Assembly: GCA_049680625.1 (NCBI GenBank)
Contig: JBAUID010000190.1
Span: 62,001-126,000 of the forward strand
Direction of reading: 5' to 3'
Source: JAUIAI01 sp049680625
GTDB taxonomy: Bacteria > Pseudomonadota > Gammaproteobacteria > Burkholderiales > Burkholderiaceae_E
Length of the DNA stretch: 64,000 nt
Shown: piece by piece, positions 26,885 to 35,740 of the stretch
How the letters are laid out: each line of letters opens with the position of its first letter
How positions within the stretch are numbered: position 1 is the first letter of the stretch
The notes under the pieces: generated by a model
What the model saw: only the letters and a program-made list of their open reading frames with translations
What the model was told of the DNA's origin: nothing
Databases searched by the model: none
Position numbers and translations under genes: made by a program

Positions 26885-27436
26885 TTATTTGTTTTTGCCT
26901 TGTTCCCACAAGACATCATTGCCGCCGTCCGCGCGGTTCAATACCCGCGACAACACAAACATCAGATCCGACAGGCGATTCAGATATTGCCCGCACACTG
27001 GCCGCACCGTTTCAGTGTTACCCAGGGTCACCACGCTGCGTTCGGCGCGCCGGCAAATTGTCCGGCACAGATGGGCGATTGCGGCTGACCGGCTGCCGCC
27101 GGGCAGAATAAATTCTTCGAGTCGGGGGAGGTCTGCGTTGTAGCGCTCGATACATTCATCCAGGCGCAGTAGTTGCGCTTCGACGATATTTTCGAATCCA
27201 GGAATGCACAATTCGCCACCGAGATCAAATAAGTCGTGCTGGATGGCCACCAGGTCTGCCCGTGCCGCATCAGGAAGGGTTTCGGTCAGTAGCAGGCCAA
27301 TCATTGAATTGAGTTCATCCACATCGCCCATGGCATGGACGCGGGTACTGTCTTTCGGGGTTCGACTGCCGTCTCCGAGCCCGGTTGTGCCGTCGTCACC
27401 GGTTCGGGTGGTGATCTTTGAGAGTCGTTTGCCCAT
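26885..27436 (-). CDS. PduO-type ATP:cob(I)alamin adenosyltransferase
   Basis: The enzyme transfers adenosyl from ATP to cob(I)alamin, making the B12 coenzyme. The 183-residue protein has the ATP-binding N-terminus TRTGDDGTTGLGDG, then DVDELNSMIG, and the catalytic region CRTICRRAERSV followed by YLNRLSDLMFVLSR. This is the PduO rather than CobA or EutT family. It converges on the threonine aldolase gene (61-base gap) and is divergent from the FAD oxidase gene. No other cobalamin genes are present, so it probably serves salvage for a B12-dependent enzyme elsewhere. Confidence 0.95.
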   Translation of the reverse strand: MGKRLSKITTRTGDDGTTGLGDGSRTPKDSTRVHAMGDVDELNSMIGLLLTETLPDAARADLVAIQHDLFDLGGELCIPGFENIVEAQLLRLDECIERYNADLPRLEEFILPGGSRSAAIAHLCRTICRRAERSVVTLGNTETVRPVCGQYLNRLSDLMFVLSRVLNRADGGNDVLWEQGKNK

Positions 27437-27592
27437 GTTTGTTGTGATCCCTTGGTTGCAGCGCCGGGCGGTTTATTCCCGGGGCAGACCTGTCGGTCAA
27501 GAAGTTGTGTAGTCCCCTAAGTGTGCCACTTACCGGGCAAGATAATTACCGCAAGCTTCGAATTGCCGCCGGGATGGAGATTTGGCCTCAAT

Positions 27593-27620
27593 TTGACATT
27601 AACTTGGCATGAATTTGCCA
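27593..27620 (+). promoter_or_regulatory. Promoter/operator region of FAD-linked oxidase
   Basis: A perfect -35 TTGACA (27593-27598) precedes a weak -10 TGCCAT (27616-27621) at 17-base spacing. The inverted repeat TGGCA-N6-TGCCA (27605-27620) overlaps the spacer and -10, which is a usual place for a repressor operator. The rest of the 234-base divergent gap shows nothing recognised. Confidence 0.4.
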
Positions 27621-27670
27621 TTACGGCCGGCCGTCGTTTCGGTTAAGCTTTTGAGTAAGGAGACAAGACA

Positions 27671-29083
27671 ATGAATGACCCAAAACCCAACCTCGACGCG
27701 TTCCGGCGCCCGGTTCCGCAAGCATTTATAAACACCATTTCGACACGTTTTGGTAAACGTTTCAGCGTGGCTGAGGCCGTTTGTGAGCATCACGGCAAAG
27801 ATGAGTCGCCGTTTTTGCCAGTACCCCCAGATGGTGTCGTCTTTGTCGACACAACCGAAGAAGTCGCAGAAGTCGTCCGGATGTGTGCGGAACATCGGGT
27901 ACCGCTGATTCCTTTTGGAGTCGGATCATCGCTCGAAGGTCATCTGCTCGCGGTTCAAGGTGGCATCAGTGTCGACCTGAACGCAATGAACAAAGTGATA
28001 TCAATCAATTCCGAAGACCTGACCGCAACCGTACAAGCCTGTGTGACCCGAAAACAATTGAATGATGCGTTACGTACCACCGGTTTGTTTTTCCCAATTG
28101 ACCCCGGCGCTGATGCGTCAATTGGCGGTATGGCGGCCACTAGCGCGTCCGGAACCAATGCGGTTCGCTACGGCACGATGCGCGAGAACGTGCTCGGCCT
28201 TAAGGTGGTTTTGCCCGATGGCACGATTATTGACACGGGTACCCGGGCCAAAAAATCATCAGCTGGCTATGATTTGACCCGTCTGTTGGTAGGTTCAGAA
28301 GGCACCCTGGGCGTAATCACCGAAGTAACGGTCAAGCTGTATCCGCAGCCTGAAGCCATTTCGGCAGCCATTGTGAACTTTCCAACGATCCGTGGTGCCG
28401 TTGATACTGTGATCCAGACGATTCAAATGGGGGTTCCCATTGCCCGCTCAGAATTCCTCGATGCTGAAATGATCAAGGCAATCAATGCGCACGAAAAAAC
28501 CACTTTTCGTGAACAGACTACTTTGTTCTTTGAGTTCCACGGTTCTGAATCCGGTGTCAAAGAGCAGGCGGCAATTGTCCAGGAACTGGCCTCTGAAAAC
28601 GGAGGTGAAGATTTCGAATGGGCGACCCGACCAGAAGACCGAAGCCGCATCTGGAACGCCCGTCACAACGCCTACTTTGCGGCACTGCAGGTACGACCGG
28701 GTTGCCGGGGGATCTCAACCGATACCTGCGTGCCAATTTCCCGGCTTGCCGACGCAGTAACTGGTTCACGGGAGATCCTTGACCGCGCAACCGTCCCAAC
28801 CATGATTGTTGGCCATGTTGGGGACGGCAATTTTCATTGTGTCTTGCTGCTCGACCCCAATGATCCGAAAGAAGTCGAGGAATGTGAGAGGCTGAACGAC
28901 GAAATAGTTCAGCTCGCTCTTAATCTGGACGGCACCTGCACGGGTGAACACGGCATCGGGCTACACAAGATTGGTTTTCTCGTGGATGAAGCTGGTGAAG
29001 GGGCGGTAAAGGTAATGCGTCAGATTAAACTGGCACTGGATCCGCACAACATCATGAATCCCGGAAAAGTATTTAATCTGTAA
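27671..29083 (+). CDS. FAD-linked D-2-hydroxyacid (D-lactate-type) dehydrogenase
   Basis: The 470-residue protein combines an N-terminal FAD_binding_4 domain (about 40-215; PFGVGSSLEGH and IDPGADASIGGMAATSASGTNA bind FAD) and a C-terminal oxidase domain with GHVGDGNFHC and CTGEHGIGLHK. This is the glycolate oxidase GlcD/D-lactate dehydrogenase (cytochrome) superfamily; overall it is closer to D-lactate dehydrogenases than to GlcD at 34143. No FeS partner lies adjacent. The start is supported by an AAGGAGA ribosome binding site. Linkage to the cobalamin adenosyltransferase is common in betaproteobacteria, without explanation. Confidence 0.9.
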   Translation: MNDPKPNLDAFRRPVPQAFINTISTRFGKRFSVAEAVCEHHGKDESPFLPVPPDGVVFVDTTEEVAEVVRMCAEHRVPLIPFGVGSSLEGHLLAVQGGISVDLNAMNKVISINSEDLTATVQACVTRKQLNDALRTTGLFFPIDPGADASIGGMAATSASGTNAVRYGTMRENVLGLKVVLPDGTIIDTGTRAKKSSAGYDLTRLLVGSEGTLGVITEVTVKLYPQPEAISAAIVNFPTIRGAVDTVIQTIQMGVPIARSEFLDAEMIKAINAHEKTTFREQTTLFFEFHGSESGVKEQAAIVQELASENGGEDFEWATRPEDRSRIWNARHNAYFAALQVRPGCRGISTDTCVPISRLADAVTGSREILDRATVPTMIVGHVGDGNFHCVLLLDPNDPKEVEECERLNDEIVQLALNLDGTCTGEHGIGLHKIGFLVDEAGEGAVKVMRQIKLALDPHNIMNPGKVFNL

Positions 29084-29155
29084 AGCCTGGGTCCGCAGGT
29101 ACTGAAGTTGTTTACTTACCTTGCCTGGTTTGCTTTGATTAACGGGTAACCGCGC

Positions 29156-30382
29156 CTATCGCTTGTACTGTTTCGGTACAAAAGGCAAGGGTGTCACCGA
29201 CACATCAGGCCTTTTGTTGCGGACCACAGCCTGCAGTTTTGTGGCACCTGCCTTGGCCAGCGCCGTGGAGTCGAGGTAGGCGAGCATGATTGGCTGGTTC
29301 AGCGTGGGGGAAATGGTGCCACTGGTCACCGTGCCAACTGTCCTTTGCTGCTCATCGACAATTTCCGCACCCTGGCGAATCGGAACGTTGTCGCTCGAAC
29401 GCAGACCAACCAGACGGACATCGGCCGTGCAGTCCTGACCTGACTCAATACTAAACTGACTAGCAAATTCTCCGGCCAGTTGATCCAGAATAGTCGACGC
29501 GCCGGGGAATCCACCCGTTTTGGCGCCACCGGCCCGGCGGCTCGACGCAATGGCAAACTTCAACCCGGCCTGTACCGGCGTGGTTTGCCCGGAAATGTCG
29601 TTGCCGTGTAACGGTAGCCCTGCCTCCAGGCGCAGACTGTCCCGGGCGCCAAGGCCAATGGGCTGAACCAGTGCGTTGGCCAGCAGGCGCTGCACAATCC
29701 GTTCGGCATCTGCCGAAGGAATCGATATTTCGTAACCGTCTTCACCGGTATAACCCGATCGACTGGTCAGACAGGTCGCGCCATCAAGATTCAGTTCAGC
29801 GGTCTGCATAAAGCGCAGCTTTGCTGCCGCTGGGTCCAGCGCACTGAGCACTTGTTCGGCAGCCGGGCCCTGCAGCGCCACCAAGGCTGCATTTACCCAT
29901 TCAAAGGTCAGGTTTGGGCACAGGCTTTGTAGCAGCGACAAATCGGTTTCACGGTTGCCTGCGTTAACCACGGCGCGGACTTCATCAGCCCGCCGAACCA
30001 GCATTAAGTCGTCTTCGATGCCGCCTTGGGCATTCATTAAAACGGTATAACGCTGTAAGTCGAGCGGCCAGTTGTCAAAATCGATCGGTAATGCGGATTC
30101 CAGTGCGGCGTACAGATTGCATTGGCCACCATCGTTCGCAGTGATACGCAATTGCCCCATATGAGAGACATCAAATAGCCCGGCATGCTCACGGGTATGC
30201 AGATGCTCTGATTTGAGCCCCGCATATTGAACCGGCATGCGGTATCCCGCAAAGCTGACCATTCTGGCGCCAAGTGATTCATGCAGTGCATCTAGTTCGA
30301 GGCGAATTACTGGTCTACCGGCTGATGCATTGCCGGGTGCATTTCCTGATGTGCCGGGCGGGGTCGGGGTATCAGCGTTCAC
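29156..30382 (-). CDS. gcvT: Glycine cleavage T protein (aminomethyltransferase)
   Basis: GcvT moves the methylene group from lipoyl-bound aminomethyl on GcvH to tetrahydrofolate, releasing ammonia. The 408-residue protein has the GCV_T fold: MVSFAGYRMPVQY, FDVSHMGQL (with the catalytic-region Asp), SRSGYTGEDGYEI and LGARDSLRLEAGLPLHG, and a C-terminal barrel domain with VTSGTISPTLNQPI. It starts with an unusual Pro/Gly/Asn-rich tail of about 25 residues. The GTG start overlaps the gcvP stop in the arrangement GTGA, which favours this start over the upstream ATG at 30412. It is the last gene of the riboswitch-controlled gcvHPT operon. Confidence 0.95.
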   Translation of the reverse strand: MNADTPTPPGTSGNAPGNASAGRPVIRLELDALHESLGARMVSFAGYRMPVQYAGLKSEHLHTREHAGLFDVSHMGQLRITANDGGQCNLYAALESALPIDFDNWPLDLQRYTVLMNAQGGIEDDLMLVRRADEVRAVVNAGNRETDLSLLQSLCPNLTFEWVNAALVALQGPAAEQVLSALDPAAAKLRFMQTAELNLDGATCLTSRSGYTGEDGYEISIPSADAERIVQRLLANALVQPIGLGARDSLRLEAGLPLHGNDISGQTTPVQAGLKFAIASSRRAGGAKTGGFPGASTILDQLAGEFASQFSIESGQDCTADVRLVGLRSSDNVPIRQGAEIVDEQQRTVGTVTSGTISPTLNQPIMLAYLDSTALAKAGATKLQAVVRNKRPDVSVTPLPFVPKQYKR

Positions 30383-33285
30383 TGGTAGTCCTCGATTGGC
30401 GGGCAGGTACACACCAGGTTGCGGTCGCCACCGGCATTGTCAATGCGCTTTACCGATGGCCAGAACTTTGCGCCGGTGATCCATGGCAACGGGTAGGCCG
30501 CCTGTTGGCGGGTGTACAAATGTGACCAGTCGCCGGCGATTTCAACTGCGGTGTGCGGGGCGCCACGTAAGGGGCTGTCTGCTGCCTGAATCGTGCCACT
30601 CTTGATGTCTTGCAGCTCACCGTAAATGGCAATCATCGCATCGCAAAAGCGGTCGAGTTCTTCTTTTGATTCTGACTCGGTTGGTTCAATCATCAGGGTA
30701 TCGACAACCGGGAAGGACATGGTTGGGGCGTGAAATCCGTAGTCCATCAGGCGTTTGGCGATATCTTCAGCCGAAATATCAAATTGTGACTTCAGGTCAC
30801 GCATGTCCAGAATACATTCATGGGCTACCCGACCATTTTCACCCCGGTACAGTACTGGAAAGTAGTCTTGCAAACGGGTTGCCATATAGTTGGCGTTCAT
30901 GATCGCGACTTCTGAAGCCTGGCGAATCCCGCTTGCGCCCATCATGCGGATATACATCCACGAAATGGTTGAAATCAGCGCGCTGCCGTAGGGGGCCGCT
31001 GAAACCGAGCCGTTAGCTCCGTTACCGGTGACCGGATGGTCTGGCAAAAACGCGGTGAGGTGGCCGGCAACCGCGATTGGCCCCATGCCCGGGCCGCCGC
31101 CGCCGTGTGGAATACAAAACGTCTTGTGCAGATTCATATGGCACACGTCAGCACCAATCAGGCCGGGACTGGTCAGTCCGGCCTGGGCATTGAGGTTCGC
31201 CCCATCCATGTAGACCTGGCCACCGGCTTCATGAATCCTGGCGCAAATAGACTTGATACTGGCTTCGAATACGCCGTGGGTAGACGGATACGTCACCATC
31301 AGGGCCGCCAGTTTTTCACGATGCACGGCAATTTTCCGGTCGAGGTCCGCTTCGTCGATATTGCCCTGGTCGTCGCAGGCAACGACGACAATTTTCAACC
31401 CCATCATTTGTGCAGATGCGGGGTTCGTGCCATGTGCTGACGCCGGGATCAGACAGATATCGCGCTCACCCCCGCCGATGCTGGCCAGGTAGTTGCGGAT
31501 CGCCAGCAGGCCAGCATACTCACCCTGTGCACCGGAATTGGGCTGGAAAGATACCGAATCGAAACCCGTGATACTGGCCAGCCAGCTTCCCAGCAGCTCA
31601 TGCATCCGGGCGTAACCGGCAGCTTGTTCCGCTGGAACAAACGGATGGATCGACGCAAACTGAGGCCAGGATACCGGGGCCATCTCAGCCGCTGCATTCA
31701 GTTTCATCGTGCACGAACCCAGGGGGATCATTGAGTGAACCAGCGATATGTCTCGGTTCTCCAGGCGCTTCAGGTAGCGCATAAACTCGGTTTCGCTGCG
31801 GTAGCGGTTAAACACGGGATGCTCGAGAACCGGATCAGTGCGCCTTAAGCCAGCAGGAATCGATGCCGCTTCAACCGGCAACTGGCCAGCTGCTTTGTCG
31901 ATATCGGCAGGATCAACCTCTTTGCCGGTCAGTACCCAGGCAAGGTCGGCAATATCAGTGACCGTGACAGTTTCATCCAGGCTGATACCCACCGCCGGGC
32001 TGCTGCTATCGGCTATAGTCAGCGTGCGCAGATTGATCCGGCGTGCGCTGGCCCGCTGCAGAACCGCGTCATGGTTGTTGTCAGTTGAGACGACAATGGT
32101 GTCAAACCAGTGTTCATAGTGTGGCCTGATATTAGTCAACTGGCATAACAGCCGACCCATCGCATTGACACGCATCGCAATGCGTCGCAGTCCGTCAGCG
32201 CCGTGATAAACGGCGTAAAACGACGCCATGTTGGCCAGCAAGGCCTGGGCCGTGCAAATGTTGCTGGTCGCTTTGTCACGGCGTATGTGTTGTTCCCGGG
32301 TTTGCAGAGCCATGCGTAACGCGGGTTGGCCAAGAGCATCTTTTGACACACCGATGACTCGTCCGGGCAACATGCGTACCATGGACTTGCGAGTCGCCAT
32401 GAAGGCCGCATGTGGTCCCCCATAGCCAAGCGGCACCCCAAATCGCTGGGCCGAGCCGACCGCAATGTCAGCGCCCATCTGGCCGGGTGACTGGCATAAC
32501 ATCAGTGCCAGTAAGTCGCTGCCAACACAGACAGTGGCGCCGCTGTCGTGCAGGCGGGAAATCAAATCGGTGTAATCGTGGACAGCGCCATGGGTGTCCG
32601 GAGTTTGCAGGTAGGCACCGAAAAACGAAGCCTGCGCGGCGTTGGCATCGTCCAAGTCAGTGGGATGGCCTACAACAGCTTCAAACCCCATCCACTGCGC
32701 CCGAGTTTGCATAACGGCAATAACCTGCGGATGGGCCAGCTTACTGATAAAAAAGCGCTGGCTTTTGCTGCGACTGGCGCGGCGGCAAACCGCCATGGCC
32801 TCCGCCGCGGCAGTTGCTTCATCAAGCAACGAGGCATTCGCGACATCCAGGCCAGTCAGGTCAATCACCATTTGCTGAAAATTGAGCAATGCTTCAAGCC
32901 GCCCCTGCGCAACTTCTGCCTGGTAAGGCGTATAAGCGGTGTACCAGCCCGGGTTTTCAAGTACGTTGCGTTTTATCGGTTCGGGGGTAATGGTGTTGTG
33001 ATAGCCGCAGCCGATGTAACTGCGCCATACCTGGTTGTGCGCCGCAATTGCCGTCAGTTCGGCCAGTGCACTGGCTTCGCTGGTGGGTTCGGGTAACTTA
33101 AGCGCCGCTGTCAGGCGCAGTGCAGCCGGCACTGTCTGATCAATGAGTTCGTCGCGTGAACTGACATTGAGCACGCCCAGCATACTGCCCTGGGCAACGG
33201 TATCGGGTCCTATATGCCTGGCGTGAAATTCATCTGATCCGAGTAAGTGCTGCAAGCCGCTGCCAACTGGTGAGTTCGCCGTCAT
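30379..33285 (-). CDS. gcvP: Glycine dehydrogenase (decarboxylating), P protein
   Basis: GcvP is a PLP enzyme that decarboxylates glycine and passes aminomethyl to the lipoyl arm of GcvH. The 968-residue single-chain form includes an N-terminal half with RHIGP and GCGYHNT, and a C-terminal catalytic half with IPLGSCTMKLNAA and the PLP-lysine segment NLHKTFCIPHGGGGPGMGP. Length matches full-length homodimeric GcvP rather than the split P1/P2 form. It overlaps gcvH upstream by four bases (ATGA) and gcvT downstream, so all three proteins are translationally coupled. Confidence 0.98.
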   Translation of the reverse strand: MTANSPVGSGLQHLLGSDEFHARHIGPDTVAQGSMLGVLNVSSRDELIDQTVPAALRLTAALKLPEPTSEASALAELTAIAAHNQVWRSYIGCGYHNTITPEPIKRNVLENPGWYTAYTPYQAEVAQGRLEALLNFQQMVIDLTGLDVANASLLDEATAAAEAMAVCRRASRSKSQRFFISKLAHPQVIAVMQTRAQWMGFEAVVGHPTDLDDANAAQASFFGAYLQTPDTHGAVHDYTDLISRLHDSGATVCVGSDLLALMLCQSPGQMGADIAVGSAQRFGVPLGYGGPHAAFMATRKSMVRMLPGRVIGVSKDALGQPALRMALQTREQHIRRDKATSNICTAQALLANMASFYAVYHGADGLRRIAMRVNAMGRLLCQLTNIRPHYEHWFDTIVVSTDNNHDAVLQRASARRINLRTLTIADSSSPAVGISLDETVTVTDIADLAWVLTGKEVDPADIDKAAGQLPVEAASIPAGLRRTDPVLEHPVFNRYRSETEFMRYLKRLENRDISLVHSMIPLGSCTMKLNAAAEMAPVSWPQFASIHPFVPAEQAAGYARMHELLGSWLASITGFDSVSFQPNSGAQGEYAGLLAIRNYLASIGGGERDICLIPASAHGTNPASAQMMGLKIVVVACDDQGNIDEADLDRKIAVHREKLAALMVTYPSTHGVFEASIKSICARIHEAGGQVYMDGANLNAQAGLTSPGLIGADVCHMNLHKTFCIPHGGGGPGMGPIAVAGHLTAFLPDHPVTGNGANGSVSAAPYGSALISTISWMYIRMMGASGIRQASEVAIMNANYMATRLQDYFPVLYRGENGRVAHECILDMRDLKSQFDISAEDIAKRLMDYGFHAPTMSFPVVDTLMIEPTESESKEELDRFCDAMIAIYGELQDIKSGTIQAADSPLRGAPHTAVEIAGDWSHLYTRQQAAYPLPWITGAKFWPSVKRIDNAGGDRNLVCTCPPIEDYQ

Positions 33286-33665
33286 TCGTCCAGCCCCCCG
33301 GCGTATGCGTCAGCCGACAGTAAATCGCCTTTTTGTGATTCATCCGACGGTTTGATACGAAACAGCCAACCCGCATCGAAGGGTGACTCGTTGACCGCCT
33401 GGGGTTCGTCACCCAGGGCTTCATTCACGGCAACGACTTCGCCGTCCAGCGGGCTGTAAACGTCCGACGCTGCCTTGGTTGATTCAACGACCGCGCAGGC
33501 ATCACCGCGGGTGACGCTGGACCCAAGATCGGGCAATTCGACATAGACCAATTCACCCAGGGCTTCCTGTGCGTGGTCGGTAATGCCAATCGTGCAGGAA
33601 CCGTCTGCTTCTGTGCGGATCCATTCATGACTAGAGGTGTATAACAGTTCGGTAGATTGCGACAT
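33282..33665 (-). CDS. gcvH: Glycine cleavage H protein
   Basis: GcvH is the lipoyl carrier that shuttles aminomethyl between GcvP, GcvT and the L protein (lipoamide dehydrogenase, not encoded here). The 127-residue protein shows the lipoyl-attachment motif VVESTKAASD with Lys64, and the usual N-terminal HEWI segment and C-terminal helix (DAGWLFRI). It is the first gene of the operon, 54 bases after the second glycine aptamer. The order H-P-T differs from the T-H-P arrangement familiar from E. coli. Confidence 0.97.
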   Translation of the reverse strand: MSQSTELLYTSSHEWIRTEADGSCTIGITDHAQEALGELVYVELPDLGSSVTRGDACAVVESTKAASDVYSPLDGEVVAVNEALGDEPQAVNESPFDAGWLFRIKPSDESQKGDLLSADAYAGGLDE

Positions 33666-33718
33666 GGTGAGGCTCCATTGAGCGCCGGCACGCGCAGGCG
33701 AGCCGTCGATTGATCGGA

Positions 33719-33947
33719 ACCCCCTCTGTCCATTTGCCTGAGAGATTCGATGCCACCCGGGTCATTCATCCCGGCAAACATCTTTTTCCTTCGGCGGGCT
33801 TTAACGCGATTACGGGTTAACGATTACCCTGTGTTCAATGCGCTTCACCACTCTCCAGAGAGCCAGATTTTTGTTGCAGTCCTTTTGCCTGAGAGTTTGG
33901 TGGGGCATTACACCTTCGGCGCCGGCGCTGGCCGGTCTCTCCCGCAA
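33719..33947 (-). promoter_or_regulatory. Tandem glycine riboswitch
   Basis: Two glycine-binding aptamers in series precede gcvH. Read on the minus strand, aptamer 1 (about 33947-33875) shows GGGAGAGACCGG, then GGCGCCGAAGG, then ACTCTCAGGCAAAAGGAC. Aptamer 2 (about 33868-33719) shows GGCTCTCTGGAGAG, GCCGCCGAAGG-type core (here CCCGCCGAAGGA), and ATCTCTCAGGCAAATGGACAGAG. These are the hallmark conserved blocks of the class. Aptamer 2 has extended side hairpins, including GGGTAATCGTTAACCC. Glycine would be expected to switch on gcvHPT. No clear terminator lies between it and gcvH, so control may be at translation initiation. Confidence 0.95.
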
Positions 33948-33971
33948 CAACATTAAGCTGACTAAGGCCGC

Positions 33972-34000
33972 AATGTGCCGATATGCCGGTGTAAAGTCAA
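33972..34000 (-). promoter_or_regulatory. Candidate promoter of gcvHPT
   Basis: On the minus strand, TTGACT (34000-33995) is followed after 17 bases by CACATT (33977-33972). The -10 is weak. Its position, about 25-30 bases before the first aptamer, is appropriate. Confidence 0.35.
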
Positions 34001-34142
34001 ATCTTTGGCCAATTTTTGAAATTGCCGGCATTTTTTAAAAATTTGGCCCGATTACTGCTATTTGAGTTATAGATGTTGCAATCTTCACCTTATTTTCCCC
34101 GGCGGACTTAGCGGGTAACTTTGTCAGCCCAGAGGACAATCA

Positions 34143-35738
34143 ATGAATGCACCTGAGATTTCAAAAACTCCAGATGATCCGGACGTTGCGGAGGTTCCCA
34201 ACACTCGCCGCGCTGTGGCCACTGCCGCTCGCGGCGCTACCCCAGAACTGCGCCATGCTGACATCAGCGCTCAACCGGCACCCCATCGCCAGCATGAAGT
34301 GGTCAGCCGCCTGAAGCAAATTGTGCCCAGTGGCGGTGTTTTGTTTCGGGAGGAAGATACCCGTCCCTACGAATGTGACGGCTTATCGGCATTTCGCCAG
34401 TTGCCAATGGTTGTTGTCCTGCCGGAGACAGAAAGCCAGGTCAGGGACATCTTGATCGTCTGTCGGGATCTTGATGTGCCGGTGGTGGCGCGTGGGGCTG
34501 GTACCGGCTTGTCCGGGGGGGCCACACCACATGCGTCCGGGGTAGTGCTCTCTCTGGCCCGGTTTAACCGCATCGTCTCCATAGACCCGCTGGGCCGTAC
34601 CGCCCGGGTTCAGCCGGGGGTGCGAAACCTTGCCATTTCAGAAGCCGTTGCGATGCACGGTTTGTACTACGCGCCCGATCCGTCATCGCAGATTGCCTGT
34701 TCTATTGGCGGTAATATTGCCGAAAATTCCGGTGGTGTTCATTGCCTGAAGTACGGGTTAACCGTCCACAACGTGTTGCGGGTTCGCGGCCTGACAATTG
34801 ACGGTGAAGTCCTTGAGATTGGCAGCGAAGCCCTGGACAGCCCCGGCCTTGATCTGCTGGCGCTGGTGATTGGTTCTGAAGGTATGCTGATCGTCGTCAC
34901 GGAAGTGACGGTTCAGTTACTGGCCAAGCCACCGCTGGCGCGGGTTGTCATGGCATCGTTTGACGACGTCATGAAAGCGGGCAATGCGGTGGCTGATCTG
35001 ATTGCTCAAGGCATCATTCCCGCAGGCCTGGAAATGATGGACAAGAAAACCTCTAACGCGGTCGAGCCTTTTGTGAAGGCTGGCTACGATCTTGAAGCCG
35101 AAGCCATTTTACTGGCCGAGTCTGACGGTAATGAGGAGGAAGTGACCGAAGAAATTACCCGCATAGAACAGGTTTTGCGCAAAGCAGGGGCAACGGCTCT
35201 GGCCGTGTCAGCAGACGAAGATCAACGCCAGAGATTCTGGTCCGGGCGCAAAAATGCGTTTCCCGCTGCCGGTCGTATTTCGCCGGACTACTACTGTATG
35301 GATGGCACGATTCCGCGGAAGAATTTGGGGCCAATGCTGGTTGATATCACCGCGATGGAAGAGAAATACAATCTGCGTTGTATGAATGTATTTCACGCCG
35401 GTGATGGCAACCTGCACCCGCTGATTTTATTTGATGCCAACGACCCGAAAGAATGGGAGCGGGCAGAACTCTTTGGTGCTGACATTCTCGAAGCCTGTGT
35501 TCGATACGGTGGCACTGTCACGGGAGAACACGGGGTAGGCATCGAAAAAATAAATTCCATGTGCGTCCAGTTTTCTGATGCTGAACGGGCCGCATTTTTT
35601 GCCGTGAAGCGCGCCTTTGATTCTTATGGCTTGCTAAATCCTGGCAAGACCATCCCCACGTTGTCACGCTGTGCTGAGTTCGGCAAGATGCATATCCATA
35701 ACGGTAAGCTGCCGTTTGCTGATCTCCCGCGGTTCTGA
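34143..35738 (+). CDS. glcD: Glycolate oxidase subunit GlcD
   Basis: GlcD is the FAD-containing subunit of membrane-associated glycolate oxidase, which oxidises glycolate to glyoxylate. The 531-residue protein has the FAD domain (about 85-270) with ARGAGTGLSGGATPH and PDPSSQIACSIGGNIAENSGG, and the C-terminal domain with FHAGDGNLHP and VTGEHGVGIEK. An Ala/Pro-rich N-terminal extension of about 45 residues is longer than in E. coli GlcD. A GAGGA ribosome binding site precedes the ATG. It forms an operon with glcE (2-base gap) and glcF, divergent from gcvHPT across a 477-base region that carries the riboswitch. Confidence 0.97.
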   Translation: MNAPEISKTPDDPDVAEVPNTRRAVATAARGATPELRHADISAQPAPHRQHEVVSRLKQIVPSGGVLFREEDTRPYECDGLSAFRQLPMVVVLPETESQVRDILIVCRDLDVPVVARGAGTGLSGGATPHASGVVLSLARFNRIVSIDPLGRTARVQPGVRNLAISEAVAMHGLYYAPDPSSQIACSIGGNIAENSGGVHCLKYGLTVHNVLRVRGLTIDGEVLEIGSEALDSPGLDLLALVIGSEGMLIVVTEVTVQLLAKPPLARVVMASFDDVMKAGNAVADLIAQGIIPAGLEMMDKKTSNAVEPFVKAGYDLEAEAILLAESDGNEEEVTEEITRIEQVLRKAGATALAVSADEDQRQRFWSGRKNAFPAAGRISPDYYCMDGTIPRKNLGPMLVDITAMEEKYNLRCMNVFHAGDGNLHPLILFDANDPKEWERAELFGADILEACVRYGGTVTGEHGVGIEKINSMCVQFSDAERAAFFAVKRAFDSYGLLNPGKTIPTLSRCAEFGKMHIHNGKLPFADLPRF

Positions 35739-35740
35739 GC

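Noticed and set aside
27605..27620. Sigma-54-like -24/-12 element (TGGCA ... TTGCC)
   Set aside because: The distance between the GG and GC pairs is one base short of the strictly required spacing, and a sigma-70 -35 (TTGACA) overlaps. It is better read as an inverted repeat.
33750..33956. Plus-strand reading frame upstream of gcvH
   Set aside because: It lies antisense to the tandem glycine riboswitch, whose conserved blocks fully explain the sequence.
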